From positions 1 to 59,419 of the IMG/VR virus record IMGVR_UViG_3300008108_000072: a DNA stretch of 59,419 nucleotides. One strand, written 5' to 3'. The notes below the pieces were generated by a model. It had not been told where the DNA came from. It made no database searches and saw only the letters and a list, made by a program, of their open reading frames with translations. Both the position numbers and the translations under genes were made by a program. Source of the stretch: a virus. Below are positions 16,352-26,371 of the stretch, piece by piece; position 1 is the stretch's first letter; every line of letters starts with the position of its first letter.

Positions 16352-19300
16352 TAGTAAGAAGCAACAGCACGTAGATCTTGGATTTTTGGTGGATATGATG
16401 GATCATTAGTTTTCATCACAAGTTTAATAGCAAATGAATTAAACTCTGGTAAATTTGAAGCACTATATTTTAATTCTTGGTATGAAGATTGACTTTCGAT
16501 TTGACCAGAAATTGTATTTGTGTAAGTAGCCAAGTCATTGTTATCTGGATTACCATCAATATTAAAGTAATTCCATTCAACATCTTCAAAGTTTACTTGA
16601 CTTGAAGATTCTTTAATTCTGTAAAGAAGTTTAACATTAGAAATATCTTTCACGTTGACAGTCAATCTAACATCAACTGATGTTCCAGGCTGGTTGATGG
16701 CAATTTCTTTGGTCACATATTTAGCTATAGAAGAGCTATTGATAGCTGCTTTTTCAGAAACAAAATCAACACCCTCACTAAATTCCATAGATCCAATCTC
16801 AACAAACTCTTCTTCCCCAAAACCAATACCTTCATAGTAAAGAGTATCTCCAACTCTAAAGATATCTGGGGATTGGTTATCTAATTCAGGGTCTCTTGAG
16901 AAAGCACTGCCCAAAGTAATCTTACTTACATAATCATTATTAATAGGTGCCTTGTCATTTTCAATAATTAATTTTCTTGAAGCAGAATCCCAATTAATTA
17001 TTTTTCCACTAATTTTATTGTCATATTTTTCGTTTGTAGCACTTGGATTAAATGCCACAATGGTTGAATTAATTTCAAAACTGAAAGATTCTTGAATGAT
17101 ACTATTATTGGCAATTGAAATATCTACTCCTTCCAAGATACCACCATCTTGTGACTGAGTTGATAGGAAAATATATTCTTGTTGGGTGAAAGATGATGGT
17201 GATGTAACTTTGACCCAAATACGCTGCCCCTCGGCTTTAACAATTTTTCCTTTTGCCCCAGAAGTCAATCCTTCTACAGTTTGATTGATCTCAATATTTT
17301 CATTTGTACCGTTAACTAAGAATTGATATACAGGTAAGAAAGTTAGAATTTGATATCTCTTACCAAATCTATCTTCTTTGCCATTGGCATCTTCAATTCT
17401 ATTTGTAGATGTTTTAACAGAAGCGACACGAAGATCAATCACTGGAGATAAGTAAGAAACACTAGAAGAAAGCTGTACTTTATAAGTAAGCGATCTATCT
17501 ACAGAGTTTAGGATTTCATTAATTCTTGAAGCAATTACTTTTTGATTTGTGAAGAATTGCTCTTCATTAATAAAAGTTTTTTCGAAATCTGTTTGTGTAT
17601 ATGATCTATAATTTTGTGTATTTGAATCAACGGGGATAATGTTGGTTGTTTTTACAAAAGTTTCAATTTTTGTATTTGGAGCTTGAATATAATTGATGTG
17701 AGCATATAATTTTTCAAATTTTCTGTTGTATGATACGAGTCCAGAATTACCACCACCAAGTGAATTGGCACTAGCTCTAGTAGGTCCTACAATGTTGTAA
17801 TAATCTACACCAGAGTTAGAAATTTTAAATAGCGTAGAATTTAGTGAACTTCCTTTAAATCCACCTACATCTTTTAATGATTTGAAGAACACGTAAGATT
17901 TCCCAGAATCTTCAAAACCATTGTCTCTATGCTTTACTTTAATAATAGAATTATTATTTTTGAATAGTGGTGAAGTAGCATTGGTATTGGCTAAAGCGTA
18001 GGTTTCAATTGGATCTAATTCTAATTTTTCGTAGCCAAGATTATCATTTGTCAATAACAATTCAGCAGTTCTGCTGATATCAAATTCTGCTCTATAAAGT
18101 GTAAATTTAATATCTTCAAAAAGATCTTGAGTCCAGTTATCTGTATTTTGTGATTTGTATACAGAACCTAGGAGAGGTTGAGTAGTAACTGACACACCAG
18201 TGGATACGTCAGTTTCTGTCAATCTAGAAGCCCAAAGAGTATAGTCAGTTGAATCAGTTTCGATCGCTAACGTATATTCTGTATCATTTTGTAGATAAAC
18301 TGGATGTCTAAAATTAAATCTTGTTGGCGTGGTTGAAGGTGTTACACCAGCAGCGTCAATGGCTACACCCATTCTTACAGCTGGAGTGTCAATTTCAATA
18401 ACTGATTCAATTACAGCACCACTAAAACCATTTCCTGTGCCACGAATGACAACTGATGGGGGTTCAGTATATCCACTTCCACCGATAGAAATTTCAGTGT
18501 TATAAATTTTTCCATTAGAAACATCTACTGTTCCTGTGGCAGTACTGCCACCTGGAAGTTGAGGGCTTTCAATAGTTAAGATAGCACTTTGATAATTTGT
18601 GCCAACACTCTTAATCTTCAAATCAACAACTTTACCAGAATCTTTGGCAATTCGTAGAGTTAAATTTTGAGCAGTTTTATTATTGAATAGAGTTACCGAT
18701 GGAACTTCGATAAGTTCATTTTGCTGGAAAGCAATTCCGTTATGATTATCTAGTACTAAAGTATATACTTGTTCGTTATTGAGAGAAATTTCTCCAGTTG
18801 TTGAAGGTAATACTTCAATATTATTTTTATCTAATACTTTTAGAATAGGACCTTCTGCTCCAGAACTTTTACCTCTTACTTTTTCCCCAACTACTATTGA
18901 TAGATTTCCGCTAGCAAAAATTTTTAAATATGTATTTGGAAGTAAAGTAGTTTCTGTTCCTGGAACAATATACTTTCCTGGCTTGCCGACATCAATGTTA
19001 GTCAAATAAATTCTGACTGGAATATTTTTGCTCTTTGAACTGAAATATAAATCAACGCCAGTAGCAAATAATCCGCCGTCAAAATTTTCTACATTAAATG
19101 TTTGTGTTAAAGGACTTGGCTTTTCTTTACTGCTTGTTGATTGATCTACTAGTTGAATACCTTCATTAGCTTTAAAATAAGCAGGTACTGTAGAAATAAT
19201 ACTGGAAGGATTTTCTGGAAGTGTGCCAGAAGAATAGAACTTAGTTTCTGTGTAAGTATCTACTTTGTCCTTAGCTTCATCAGTAGAGCTTGAAGTAAAT

Positions 19301-22300
19301 CTAATAGTTTTTACTCCCGAAGTAACATATACATCAGCAGCAGTATCATCATAAATTACAGTTTGTACATTTCCAGTCCAAGAAGTATTTTCTCTGGGTG
19401 GCTTGCCAGCAGGAATTAAAATAATTCCACTAGCATTTCCATTTTCGTCAGTAATAATAGGAGCATTGAACGACGATGGAGAATTGCCAGCAACTCCAGT
19501 GTATCTAATATCAGGAATTGCCCAACGATTAACATCAATACCCTCCATGAAAACATAAATTTGAGTTTGTGGCTTCAAACGAGCTAAATTAAATTTAACT
19601 GGAATACTTCTAGCAAAAAATTGAATTGAAGAAACAACTGAATTATTGTTTACTGTTTTTGTAGATACTCCTTTAGCAGTTTCATTATTGAATGGGCTGA
19701 TGTTTGAAGAACTAGCAACCGAAGCAATTTCTACGTTCGAGAAAGCTTGTTGAGAATTTACATTTGACAATGAAGTAATATTGTAGAAGTTTCTGTTGAA
19801 ACCAATCCAATTAATAATAAATGAATTGTAGAAACTTGAGAAAGAATCTTTGATATTTTCTTTCGAGATAAAAATAGTGAATAGATTTGTATTAGTATCA
19901 GTAACTAAAGGAACGATGTTTGTGTTATACCATTGATCTACTGATGGACTAATATTGGCGTCTCCTACATATTGGAGAACAACAAATGGATTTGGGTTAA
20001 TAGTTTTAGTAGCAAAACTATTGCCGAGGAGTTTTACATCAGTGAAAGGTAGTGTTACTACATCACTTGATTTTTGATAACCAGCATTCTGTCTTTCATC
20101 CTCTCTGGAATAAACTTCTTTAAGGGTGAAATTATCTTCTTTTACTTGTGGTCTTAATACAGATTGCTGAGTATCAATAGAACATTTGTAATCAACTGAA
20201 GGTAGATTGCCAATACGATGAGTTTCAAAGTTATCTACCACAAAACCACTCTTGAATCTATCTAAACCAATTTCATCTTTAATTTGCATATTTAGAGCTT
20301 GCTGCTCTAATACACTTAATAAAGTATAATATTCTAGTCTTTCAATTCTCTTTTCTAGCTTTCCAATATCCCTCATTGTATAACGCTTGTTGTCAACAGG
20401 AATAATTCTTACATCTTTGCTTGTGACAGTGAAAGCAGGGATATACAAATAGTATAGTGGAATGGAGTCGTCAACGATTTCTGGCTTGCTTGGATTAAGT
20501 GAAGAATTTCCTTCTTTGACGATAAACTCCCCATTCTTATCTAAGAAAACTCCATCAATTCTGTCTAGATATTGTGTTTCGCTGAATGATAACGTGTATT
20601 CTAAATTAGAATCCGAGGCAGGAGAACCAGAAATTATACCACCAGGACCAGCAAATTTTATGTAATCAGCCTGAGATAAGAGTGTCTTATCTTGGAAACC
20701 AGAAATGATTGTGTTACTATCAGCTTTTGGTCTAAAGTCAACAACATTTTTTAAAGAAACAATACCATAAACTGAAGAATTAAATGATGGTATTTCTTCT
20801 TGACCGACGCCAGCTTCGTGAAGATAAGAATCTACGGTACAGAAATCTCCTTGAGAATGCTCGAAATAATCAAAGCCAATAACTAACTGACCTACTGGTG
20901 CTTCGAATCCTGGCTTGAGAATTATTCTTGAAACATCATAGTGAGTATCTCTTTGCCCATCATCAAATGTAAATCTATTGGTTACATCAGTACCTGAGAT
21001 GAGATTGCCGTTTGTATCTACTTTAGGAGGATTTGTGGTTGAACCTTCATAAACATATCTTAATTTGTATACATCAGAATATGAGAAAATTTCTACTTCT
21101 TCTGTGTCATAATCTTGGCCCCTAATAGGAATAATTCTATCGCCGCTAGAAACAACTACAACTCTTTTATTTTTAATTGAAGTTTTTAATCTTGGCTTTG
21201 CTTTTGTGACTTCAATAGTAGCAGAAAGCTTTAATTTAGGGAAATTGGAAGTGAGATCACCAAAGAAATTATTTGGTAATGTGATAGTAACACTACCTGC
21301 TGTTAATCCACTTGTGGTGTCAGAAGAAGTTTCTACGTTTACATAACTAGGATCAATATAAAGAATATCACCATTCGACACTAAAGTTGAACTTCCTCTA
21401 TCGATAACAGTGATCAGGAAATTTTCTTCTGTGTAACTTGTAAATCTTTGAGTACCAAAAGGTAATTGAGCAGCAAAAGTGATAGTGCCACCACTCGAAG
21501 AACCACTGGTAATAAAATCTCTTCTAACATAATATTTAAATTTGCTGTCAGCAGTATCTTTAATGAGAGAATTTACTTGATTACTTCCTGTTGGGAAAAT
21601 AAGACTAGTGTTCAAATTAGAAACAGTTGGTCTTAATCTAACTACAGAAACATTAGTCGCTGTGTCTGGTAAAGCATAATCTAAATAAATTCTTGACTTT
21701 TTAGATCCTTCTGGTCTAGTAGCATATTGAACAATCATTTTGTTCGTTCTTCCAGTATCATCTGAGAAAAGAACAATGTCACCCTGTACTAATAGTTTTG
21801 AGGCATCGCCGCCAAAACCATTACACTCGATATACTTGTCACCAGCAAAACCAGTAAAGCTAAAATCAGTTACTGGGGTTGTTTCTGTGTAACTAGTTTT
21901 ATTTACTTCTACATCAGCACTAAATTTATTATTCTTTGCTGAACCATATTCAGCATAGAAAGATTTAACATTTTGTGGAGTAAAAGTATAAACAGAATTT
22001 CTGAATAGAATTGGTTCTACTACACAAGCTGATACCGTAGGTTCTACAGAATTAACAACTACGATTGGTGGCGTTGAATATTCCGTTGAAACAGCATCTC
22101 TGTCTAAAACATCAATTCTGTAAACAGAACTTCCTTCAGCAAAAACTTTAATTTTAGAATTATCGTAAGCTACACCATCAATTGACACAGTTGGATTTGT
22201 AAATCCAGATCCTCTCTTAGTAACAATAAAGTGAGAGATTGTGTTATCTTTAGCAATTCGTAAAATGTTTCCGTTTTCGTCCGAAATACTTTCGCCTGGT

Positions 22301-24447
22301 AAGAAGGTTCCTGAAAGAGTTTTTACGAAGAGGGTATTACCATACGAATAAAACTCCGTGAGAGATCCCTCTACGACCCCGTAAGCGCCGCTTTGTAGAC
22401 CTCTAATGTACTTGCCTGGAGTGAACGATTGGCTGCTTACATTGCTTTCTGGGTTGGTGCTATCAAGCAATAAGCGGGTAAAAAATACAGGATTGAAATA
22501 GTTGAAATTGAAAGTTGTATTATATGATGGAGTGCCATCATTTAATTTGCCTTTGGAAATAACAATATCTGTATCAGAATTAAATCCTGCTCCTTTTTCG
22601 ACAAGACTAAAATTCTTTGGTTTTGATAGACCAATTACAGGAGTAATGATTTCACTGTAATCTACAATAGTACCAAATTTATTTTGGTTAGCAAAAGCAT
22701 CAGAATTTGATAAAAATACATCTCTTAATTTAGAAGCACTTTGTTCATCGTATTCTTTCAAGAATAAAGAAAGTAAATCTTTTCTGCCATAAACAGTTAA
22801 TTCCAATAAAGGAATGTCAGTAGTGATGCCTGGGCGATTTACTTTCGAGAAAGCAATTGGCTTTACACTATCAATAGTAGATGGAGTGGTTCCAATTCTT
22901 GTTTTAATAAACCAAAGATCTGCTAATACAGTTTCGAAGTTATCGTTATTGATTGTTTGAATTGGATTTGATAAACTTGTTACGGAAATGTAAATAGTTT
23001 TAATACCATAACCAATTTCAAATCCTTCGCTTCTTCTATTAATTGTTTGCTTTTGATCTGAAGAAGCTTCTAAATTATTTTGACCAATAGTACCATCATT
23101 AAATACAGAATTTAAAAATACTGTTGGATATGAAGTAGCATCTGCTCCATCATCATTTAATGGGATAGTACCATATACATTAGTTACTTTAAACTCGGCT
23201 AATCCTTTTGTTTTTAAAGTAATATTATCTCTAGTAATAGTATCTCTAGCTTTATTTACTTCGAGATATTTGGTTTCATTGTTAACAATTTCATAACCTC
23301 TAACATAAGCTTTGCCAGGACCTACGTTGGCTAGCAATTTGTTTGAAGCTTCCGATTCCGAAATACCATTAACTAATCCACTAGCATCTTTAGAAAATAC
23401 ACCTAGGTTATTATCTTTTTGATAATATTCTCTAACTTCTAGTGGGAAATTATCTACAACATAATCACCCGATTCGTCGTAGGTTCTTCTTGCTAAAGTA
23501 TTTTCAATTAAAGTATAATCTGCTTGCTTGATCTGTTTTTGTACTACGCCTTCTTTAATTGATAAAAGTTGAATGAAATTTTTATCAGTTTGAGCATTGT
23601 ATGAATATACTTGTAGCTTTAACTCAATATTTAATCTATGTGCTCCAGGAGCTGTGTAATTAGAAAACCCTCTAGAATTATCATACAGTGAGGCATCTTG
23701 CTCAGGAGCAATAATGTTTTCTTCTACGTTAAATCCAACAATAGCAGATGGCTTATCGTAATACTTGTCAATAACAATTAATTGCTCATCATTTCTGACA
23801 AAATATCCATTTACAAAATAAATACCTTCTTCCACTTTAACAGCAGAAGCAAATCCCATAGCGGGACTTTCTATGAAAGAAGATTGATTAGTATCTGGAT
23901 TTGTAATTTTAATACTTGTTGGTAAGGCACTTCCATCAGTGCCGACCACTAATAGTGGAGTGTTTACTCCATTAATAATTTCTAGAGTTTCTCCTTGACG
24001 AAATGTTGTTTCATCCCCAGAGTTACCGCTAGTTGTGTAATTTAAAAATAAAGTATCAGATTCAGTTTCGGATCCATACTCAGCAGCAAGTACATTGGCA
24101 ATAACCCCTGAGGTAATGCCCTGTACTTGCTGCCCGACTAACTTTTTAATATCATATTTTTGGAAAACTACGTTTCCATCGATATTTACTGCTACTTCAG
24201 AAACAGAAGACAACTTAACATAGTCAAGTCTATTGTTTAACCCAACTTCGCCAGGAACAACTAAATCTCCTTGCTTAAATTGAAATTTGCCGTAGCTTTC
24301 AATTTGGCTTTGAAGAATAGACTGGAGGGAGGTTAACTCCCTCGTCTGGACAGAATATCCTGGTCTAAAAAGAACTTTGTAGAAATTCTTTCTTGGATCA
24401 AAATCGTCATAATATGGAGATACATTGAGATTTGTCTTCTGTGGCAT
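16351..24447 (-). CDS. DUF4815-type large tail/baseplate protein, 2698 aa
   Basis: The N-terminus (MPQKTNLNVSPYYDDFDPR, NFYKVLFRPGYSVQTRELTS, LQSILQSQIESYGKFQF) is the hallmark of the DUF4815 family of T4-like cyanophages and related marine phages. The rest is long, beta-rich and repetitive, with GSGY motifs and immunoglobulin-like stretches. A helical segment (RRYTMRDIGKLEKRIERLEYYTLLSVLEQQAL read in parts, near residues 1350-1380) could trimerise the molecule. It occupies the place of T4 gp9/gp10 between gp8 and the fibres, suggesting it connects the baseplate to fibres. That role is inferred from position. Confidence 0.75.
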   Translation of the reverse strand: MPQKTNLNVSPYYDDFDPRKNFYKVLFRPGYSVQTRELTSLQSILQSQIESYGKFQFKQGDLVVPGEVGLNNRLDYVKLSSVSEVAVNIDGNVVFQKYDIKKLVGQQVQGITSGVIANVLAAEYGSETESDTLFLNYTTSGNSGDETTFRQGETLEIINGVNTPLLVVGTDGSALPTSIKITNPDTNQSSFIESPAMGFASAVKVEEGIYFVNGYFVRNDEQLIVIDKYYDKPSAIVGFNVEENIIAPEQDASLYDNSRGFSNYTAPGAHRLNIELKLQVYSYNAQTDKNFIQLLSIKEGVVQKQIKQADYTLIENTLARRTYDESGDYVVDNFPLEVREYYQKDNNLGVFSKDASGLVNGISESEASNKLLANVGPGKAYVRGYEIVNNETKYLEVNKARDTITRDNITLKTKGLAEFKVTNVYGTIPLNDDGADATSYPTVFLNSVFNDGTIGQNNLEASSDQKQTINRRSEGFEIGYGIKTIYISVTSLSNPIQTINNDNFETVLADLWFIKTRIGTTPSTIDSVKPIAFSKVNRPGITTDIPLLELTVYGRKDLLSLFLKEYDEQSASKLRDVFLSNSDAFANQNKFGTIVDYSEIITPVIGLSKPKNFSLVEKGAGFNSDTDIVISKGKLNDGTPSYNTTFNFNYFNPVFFTRLLLDSTNPESNVSSQSFTPGKYIRGLQSGAYGVVEGSLTEFYSYGNTLFVKTLSGTFLPGESISDENGNILRIAKDNTISHFIVTKRGSGFTNPTVSIDGVAYDNSKIKVFAEGSSVYRIDVLDRDAVSTEYSTPPIVVVNSVEPTVSACVVEPILFRNSVYTFTPQNVKSFYAEYGSAKNNKFSADVEVNKTSYTETTPVTDFSFTGFAGDKYIECNGFGGDASKLLVQGDIVLFSDDTGRTNKMIVQYATRPEGSKKSRIYLDYALPDTATNVSVVRLRPTVSNLNTSLIFPTGSNQVNSLIKDTADSKFKYYVRRDFITSGSSSGGTITFAAQLPFGTQRFTSYTEENFLITVIDRGSSTLVSNGDILYIDPSYVNVETSSDTTSGLTAGSVTITLPNNFFGDLTSNFPKLKLSATIEVTKAKPRLKTSIKNKRVVVVSSGDRIIPIRGQDYDTEEVEIFSYSDVYKLRYVYEGSTTNPPKVDTNGNLISGTDVTNRFTFDDGQRDTHYDVSRIILKPGFEAPVGQLVIGFDYFEHSQGDFCTVDSYLHEAGVGQEEIPSFNSSVYGIVSLKNVVDFRPKADSNTIISGFQDKTLLSQADYIKFAGPGGIISGSPASDSNLEYTLSFSETQYLDRIDGVFLDKNGEFIVKEGNSSLNPSKPEIVDDSIPLYYLYIPAFTVTSKDVRIIPVDNKRYTMRDIGKLEKRIERLEYYTLLSVLEQQALNMQIKDEIGLDRFKSGFVVDNFETHRIGNLPSVDYKCSIDTQQSVLRPQVKEDNFTLKEVYSREDERQNAGYQKSSDVVTLPFTDVKLLGNSFATKTINPNPFVVLQYVGDANISPSVDQWYNTNIVPLVTDTNTNLFTIFISKENIKDSFSSFYNSFIINWIGFNRNFYNITSLSNVNSQQAFSNVEIASVASSSNISPFNNETAKGVSTKTVNNNSVVSSIQFFARSIPVKFNLARLKPQTQIYVFMEGIDVNRWAIPDIRYTGVAGNSPSSFNAPIITDENGNASGIILIPAGKPPRENTSWTGNVQTVIYDDTAADVYVTSGVKTIRFTSSSTDEAKDKVDTYTETKFYSSGTLPENPSSIISTVPAYFKANEGIQLVDQSTSSKEKPSPLTQTFNVENFDGGLFATGVDLYFSSKSKNIPVRIYLTNIDVGKPGKYIVPGTETTLLPNTYLKIFASGNLSIVVGEKVRGKSSGAEGPILKVLDKNNIEVLPSTTGEISLNNEQVYTLVLDNHNGIAFQQNELIEVPSVTLFNNKTAQNLTLRIAKDSGKVVDLKIKSVGTNYQSAILTIESPQLPGGSTATGTVDVSNGKIYNTEISIGGSGYTEPPSVVIRGTGNGFSGAVIESVIEIDTPAVRMGVAIDAAGVTPSTTPTRFNFRHPVYLQNDTEYTLAIETDSTDYTLWASRLTETDVSTGVSVTTQPLLGSVYKSQNTDNWTQDLFEDIKFTLYRAEFDISRTAELLLTNDNLGYEKLELDPIETYALANTNATSPLFKNNNSIIKVKHRDNGFEDSGKSYVFFKSLKDVGGFKGSSLNSTLFKISNSGVDYYNIVGPTRASANSLGGGNSGLVSYNRKFEKLYAHINYIQAPNTKIETFVKTTNIIPVDSNTQNYRSYTQTDFEKTFINEEQFFTNQKVIASRINEILNSVDRSLTYKVQLSSSVSYLSPVIDLRVASVKTSTNRIEDANGKEDRFGKRYQILTFLPVYQFLVNGTNENIEINQTVEGLTSGAKGKIVKAEGQRIWVKVTSPSSFTQQEYIFLSTQSQDGGILEGVDISIANNSIIQESFSFEINSTIVAFNPSATNEKYDNKISGKIINWDSASRKLIIENDKAPINNDYVSKITLGSAFSRDPELDNQSPDIFRVGDTLYYEGIGFGEEEFVEIGSMEFSEGVDFVSEKAAINSSSIAKYVTKEIAINQPGTSVDVRLTVNVKDISNVKLLYRIKESSSQVNFEDVEWNYFNIDGNPDNNDLATYTNTISGQIESQSSYQELKYSASNLPEFNSFAIKLVMKTNDPSYPPKIQDLRAVASY

Positions 24448-24486
24448 TGTAAATAAGTTTTAGAGAATTTCTTACTAACCTAAAAA

Positions 24487-26316
24487 TCAGAACTCAATAA
24501 CCAATTTGATGTCTTCAATTTGATCAGGGGCTCTGGTGATTAGTCTTCTATTCTCTATGTATATTACTTCTCCAGAGTTATTTTTGATTTCTGGAGTGGC
24601 AATACCATCAGTGAAAGTAGAACCAAGTAGAACAGTGCCATCGGCAAATGTAGTATCAACGGCGCCAGAAGCTAATGAAATTTCGCCAGTAATAGCGTTA
24701 GCAGCATTAGACTGGAAGGCACGAACAACTCCGTTATCTTTGTGGGAAGTTGGAGTTTGGATATACTTAAGAACGCCAGAAGTTGTGCTTCCAGAATCTA
24801 ACGTCCATGAAACGACAGTACCATAAGCAGTACCACCAGTTACTGTTTGTGAAATAGTTTCGTCTGGAACAAAACCTGCTGTAGCTCCAGTAATTTTAAC
24901 AGCGTATACGCCACTTAAAGTATCGAGAGTAGCAAAATCTGTAGTTCCATTAAGAACAGGATTTCTTAAAATGCCAATTCTACGGAAATCGTTATCTACA
25001 GGGAAATCACCAGAACCCTCAGAATAAGTTAAGCGAATGTTGAGCATTACACGCTTACCATTTAGCTCCTCTTCCATGTTTGAACCATGTCCACCTTGAG
25101 GTGAAATGATGGGCTCAATTGCTCCTGTGGCGTTAGAGGCAACAGTAACCGAAGCAGTTAGGGCACTATCACTGAATAGACCATAAGCAGTAGCTCCAGA
25201 ACCAGTACCAGTCACTAAGCCAATTGAAGCATAGCTATAACCACTACCAGGAGCAGTTACTGTTACTGAAGAAATAGCTCCACCTGAAACAACAATTTCT
25301 GCTTTGCCACCAGTGCCATCTCCTACGATAGGAGCATAATGTGTTCCGTTTGGTAAGTTAGCGCCAACAGCTTCAATTAAAGCTACGTGAACAGCACCAT
25401 CAACAGCAGCACCCTCGGTAGCAACACGAGTAGGATTAGTTTCTTCAACGATTGGCATGAAATCGGTTGAAAGGAATCTTAATACATCATCAGTTGGGAT
25501 GGTGAATAGATACTTCCAAATATAAGTATTGGATGGCTCAGCATAAATGCCGCCTGAATAAGATCCTTGACCAGCGCCAGGAGTGGTCTTTGGCTCATAA
25601 GTAGCGTTTACGCCAGTTGGATTAGCTGGAGTTTGACCGTTGTAAATACACTTAAATACTTCATAATTAGAGTTGACAACATAAAACTTAGCATCAGCAA
25701 TTGAAGTAGCACCAGTAGCAGATGATTTGCCAATTTGACCACCGCCACCAGGAGTAGCAGAGTAGTCTGGCTTCCACATGTCAAACTTTGGATTTGCTGT
25801 CAAATCCCAGTTATATCTTCTAACTACTGTTCTAGCATAAGAAGATGTAACTCTTTTAGCAGCAATGATATCATCATAGATATCATACTTTTCTGCTTGG
25901 TTGTCTAGTGGAACTGGGGGAACGTCTTCCGTAGCATATCTGTAAACACCAGTTAAAGCTTGTGCTCCAGTATTAGCAGTTCCGTTCCAGCCTTTTAAAA
26001 GTGAACCAACGCTAGGTGAAGATGATACACTTGGAAGAACATCAAAAAGCACTAAGCTGTTTTCGTGAACCTCACGAATTTTTGCTTTAAATGTAGCAGC
26101 GGCGTATGTAGAACCTACGTATACTTCCTGCCCAGCAACAAAATCGGTTGAGTTTTCGCTGTAAATTTCTAAGTAAGAATCCCATCTCTGAGGGCGTCCT
26201 ACGAAGAAATACATTCTAGTACGCTCTTCGCTAGTATCAGATGGACCTTCCGAAAGAGATTCTAAGAATTGTTCAGCATTAAAAATTCTAAATTTATCTG
26301 AAATGATAGCAGCCAT
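24487..26316 (-). CDS. 8: Baseplate wedge subunit gp8
   Basis: 609 aa, against 334 aa for T4 gp8. The start (MAAIISDKFRIFNAEQFLES, then MYFFVGRPQRW) matches the T4 gp8 opening pattern (SKFR...F..FGR...W). The motif YAEPSNTYIWKYLFTIPTDD corresponds to the T4 gp8 region ending 'GYVWEYLFEIP'. The extra length is a GSGYSYASIGLVTG-type beta insertion and a C-terminal extension ending DQIEDIKLVIEF. In T4 the gp8 dimer is part of each wedge beside gp7 and gp10. It lies directly downstream of gp7 here, as in T4, with two overlapping late motifs in front. Confidence 0.88.
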   Translation of the reverse strand: MAAIISDKFRIFNAEQFLESLSEGPSDTSEERTRMYFFVGRPQRWDSYLEIYSENSTDFVAGQEVYVGSTYAAATFKAKIREVHENSLVLFDVLPSVSSSPSVGSLLKGWNGTANTGAQALTGVYRYATEDVPPVPLDNQAEKYDIYDDIIAAKRVTSSYARTVVRRYNWDLTANPKFDMWKPDYSATPGGGGQIGKSSATGATSIADAKFYVVNSNYEVFKCIYNGQTPANPTGVNATYEPKTTPGAGQGSYSGGIYAEPSNTYIWKYLFTIPTDDVLRFLSTDFMPIVEETNPTRVATEGAAVDGAVHVALIEAVGANLPNGTHYAPIVGDGTGGKAEIVVSGGAISSVTVTAPGSGYSYASIGLVTGTGSGATAYGLFSDSALTASVTVASNATGAIEPIISPQGGHGSNMEEELNGKRVMLNIRLTYSEGSGDFPVDNDFRRIGILRNPVLNGTTDFATLDTLSGVYAVKITGATAGFVPDETISQTVTGGTAYGTVVSWTLDSGSTTSGVLKYIQTPTSHKDNGVVRAFQSNAANAITGEISLASGAVDTTFADGTVLLGSTFTDGIATPEIKNNSGEVIYIENRRLITRAPDQIEDIKLVIEF

Positions 26317-26353
26317 TTAGTTAGTCTCTCTATTGAAAACGATTTATCTATCT

Positions 26354-26367
26354 TATTTATATTTATA
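26354..26367 (-). promoter_or_regulatory. Double late-promoter motif before gp8
   Basis: Two overlapping TATAAATA sequences on the minus strand (26354-26361 and 26360-26367), 38-50 bp upstream of the gp8 start. This is the strongest late-promoter candidate in the window. Confidence 0.7.
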
Positions 26368-26371
26368 AAAT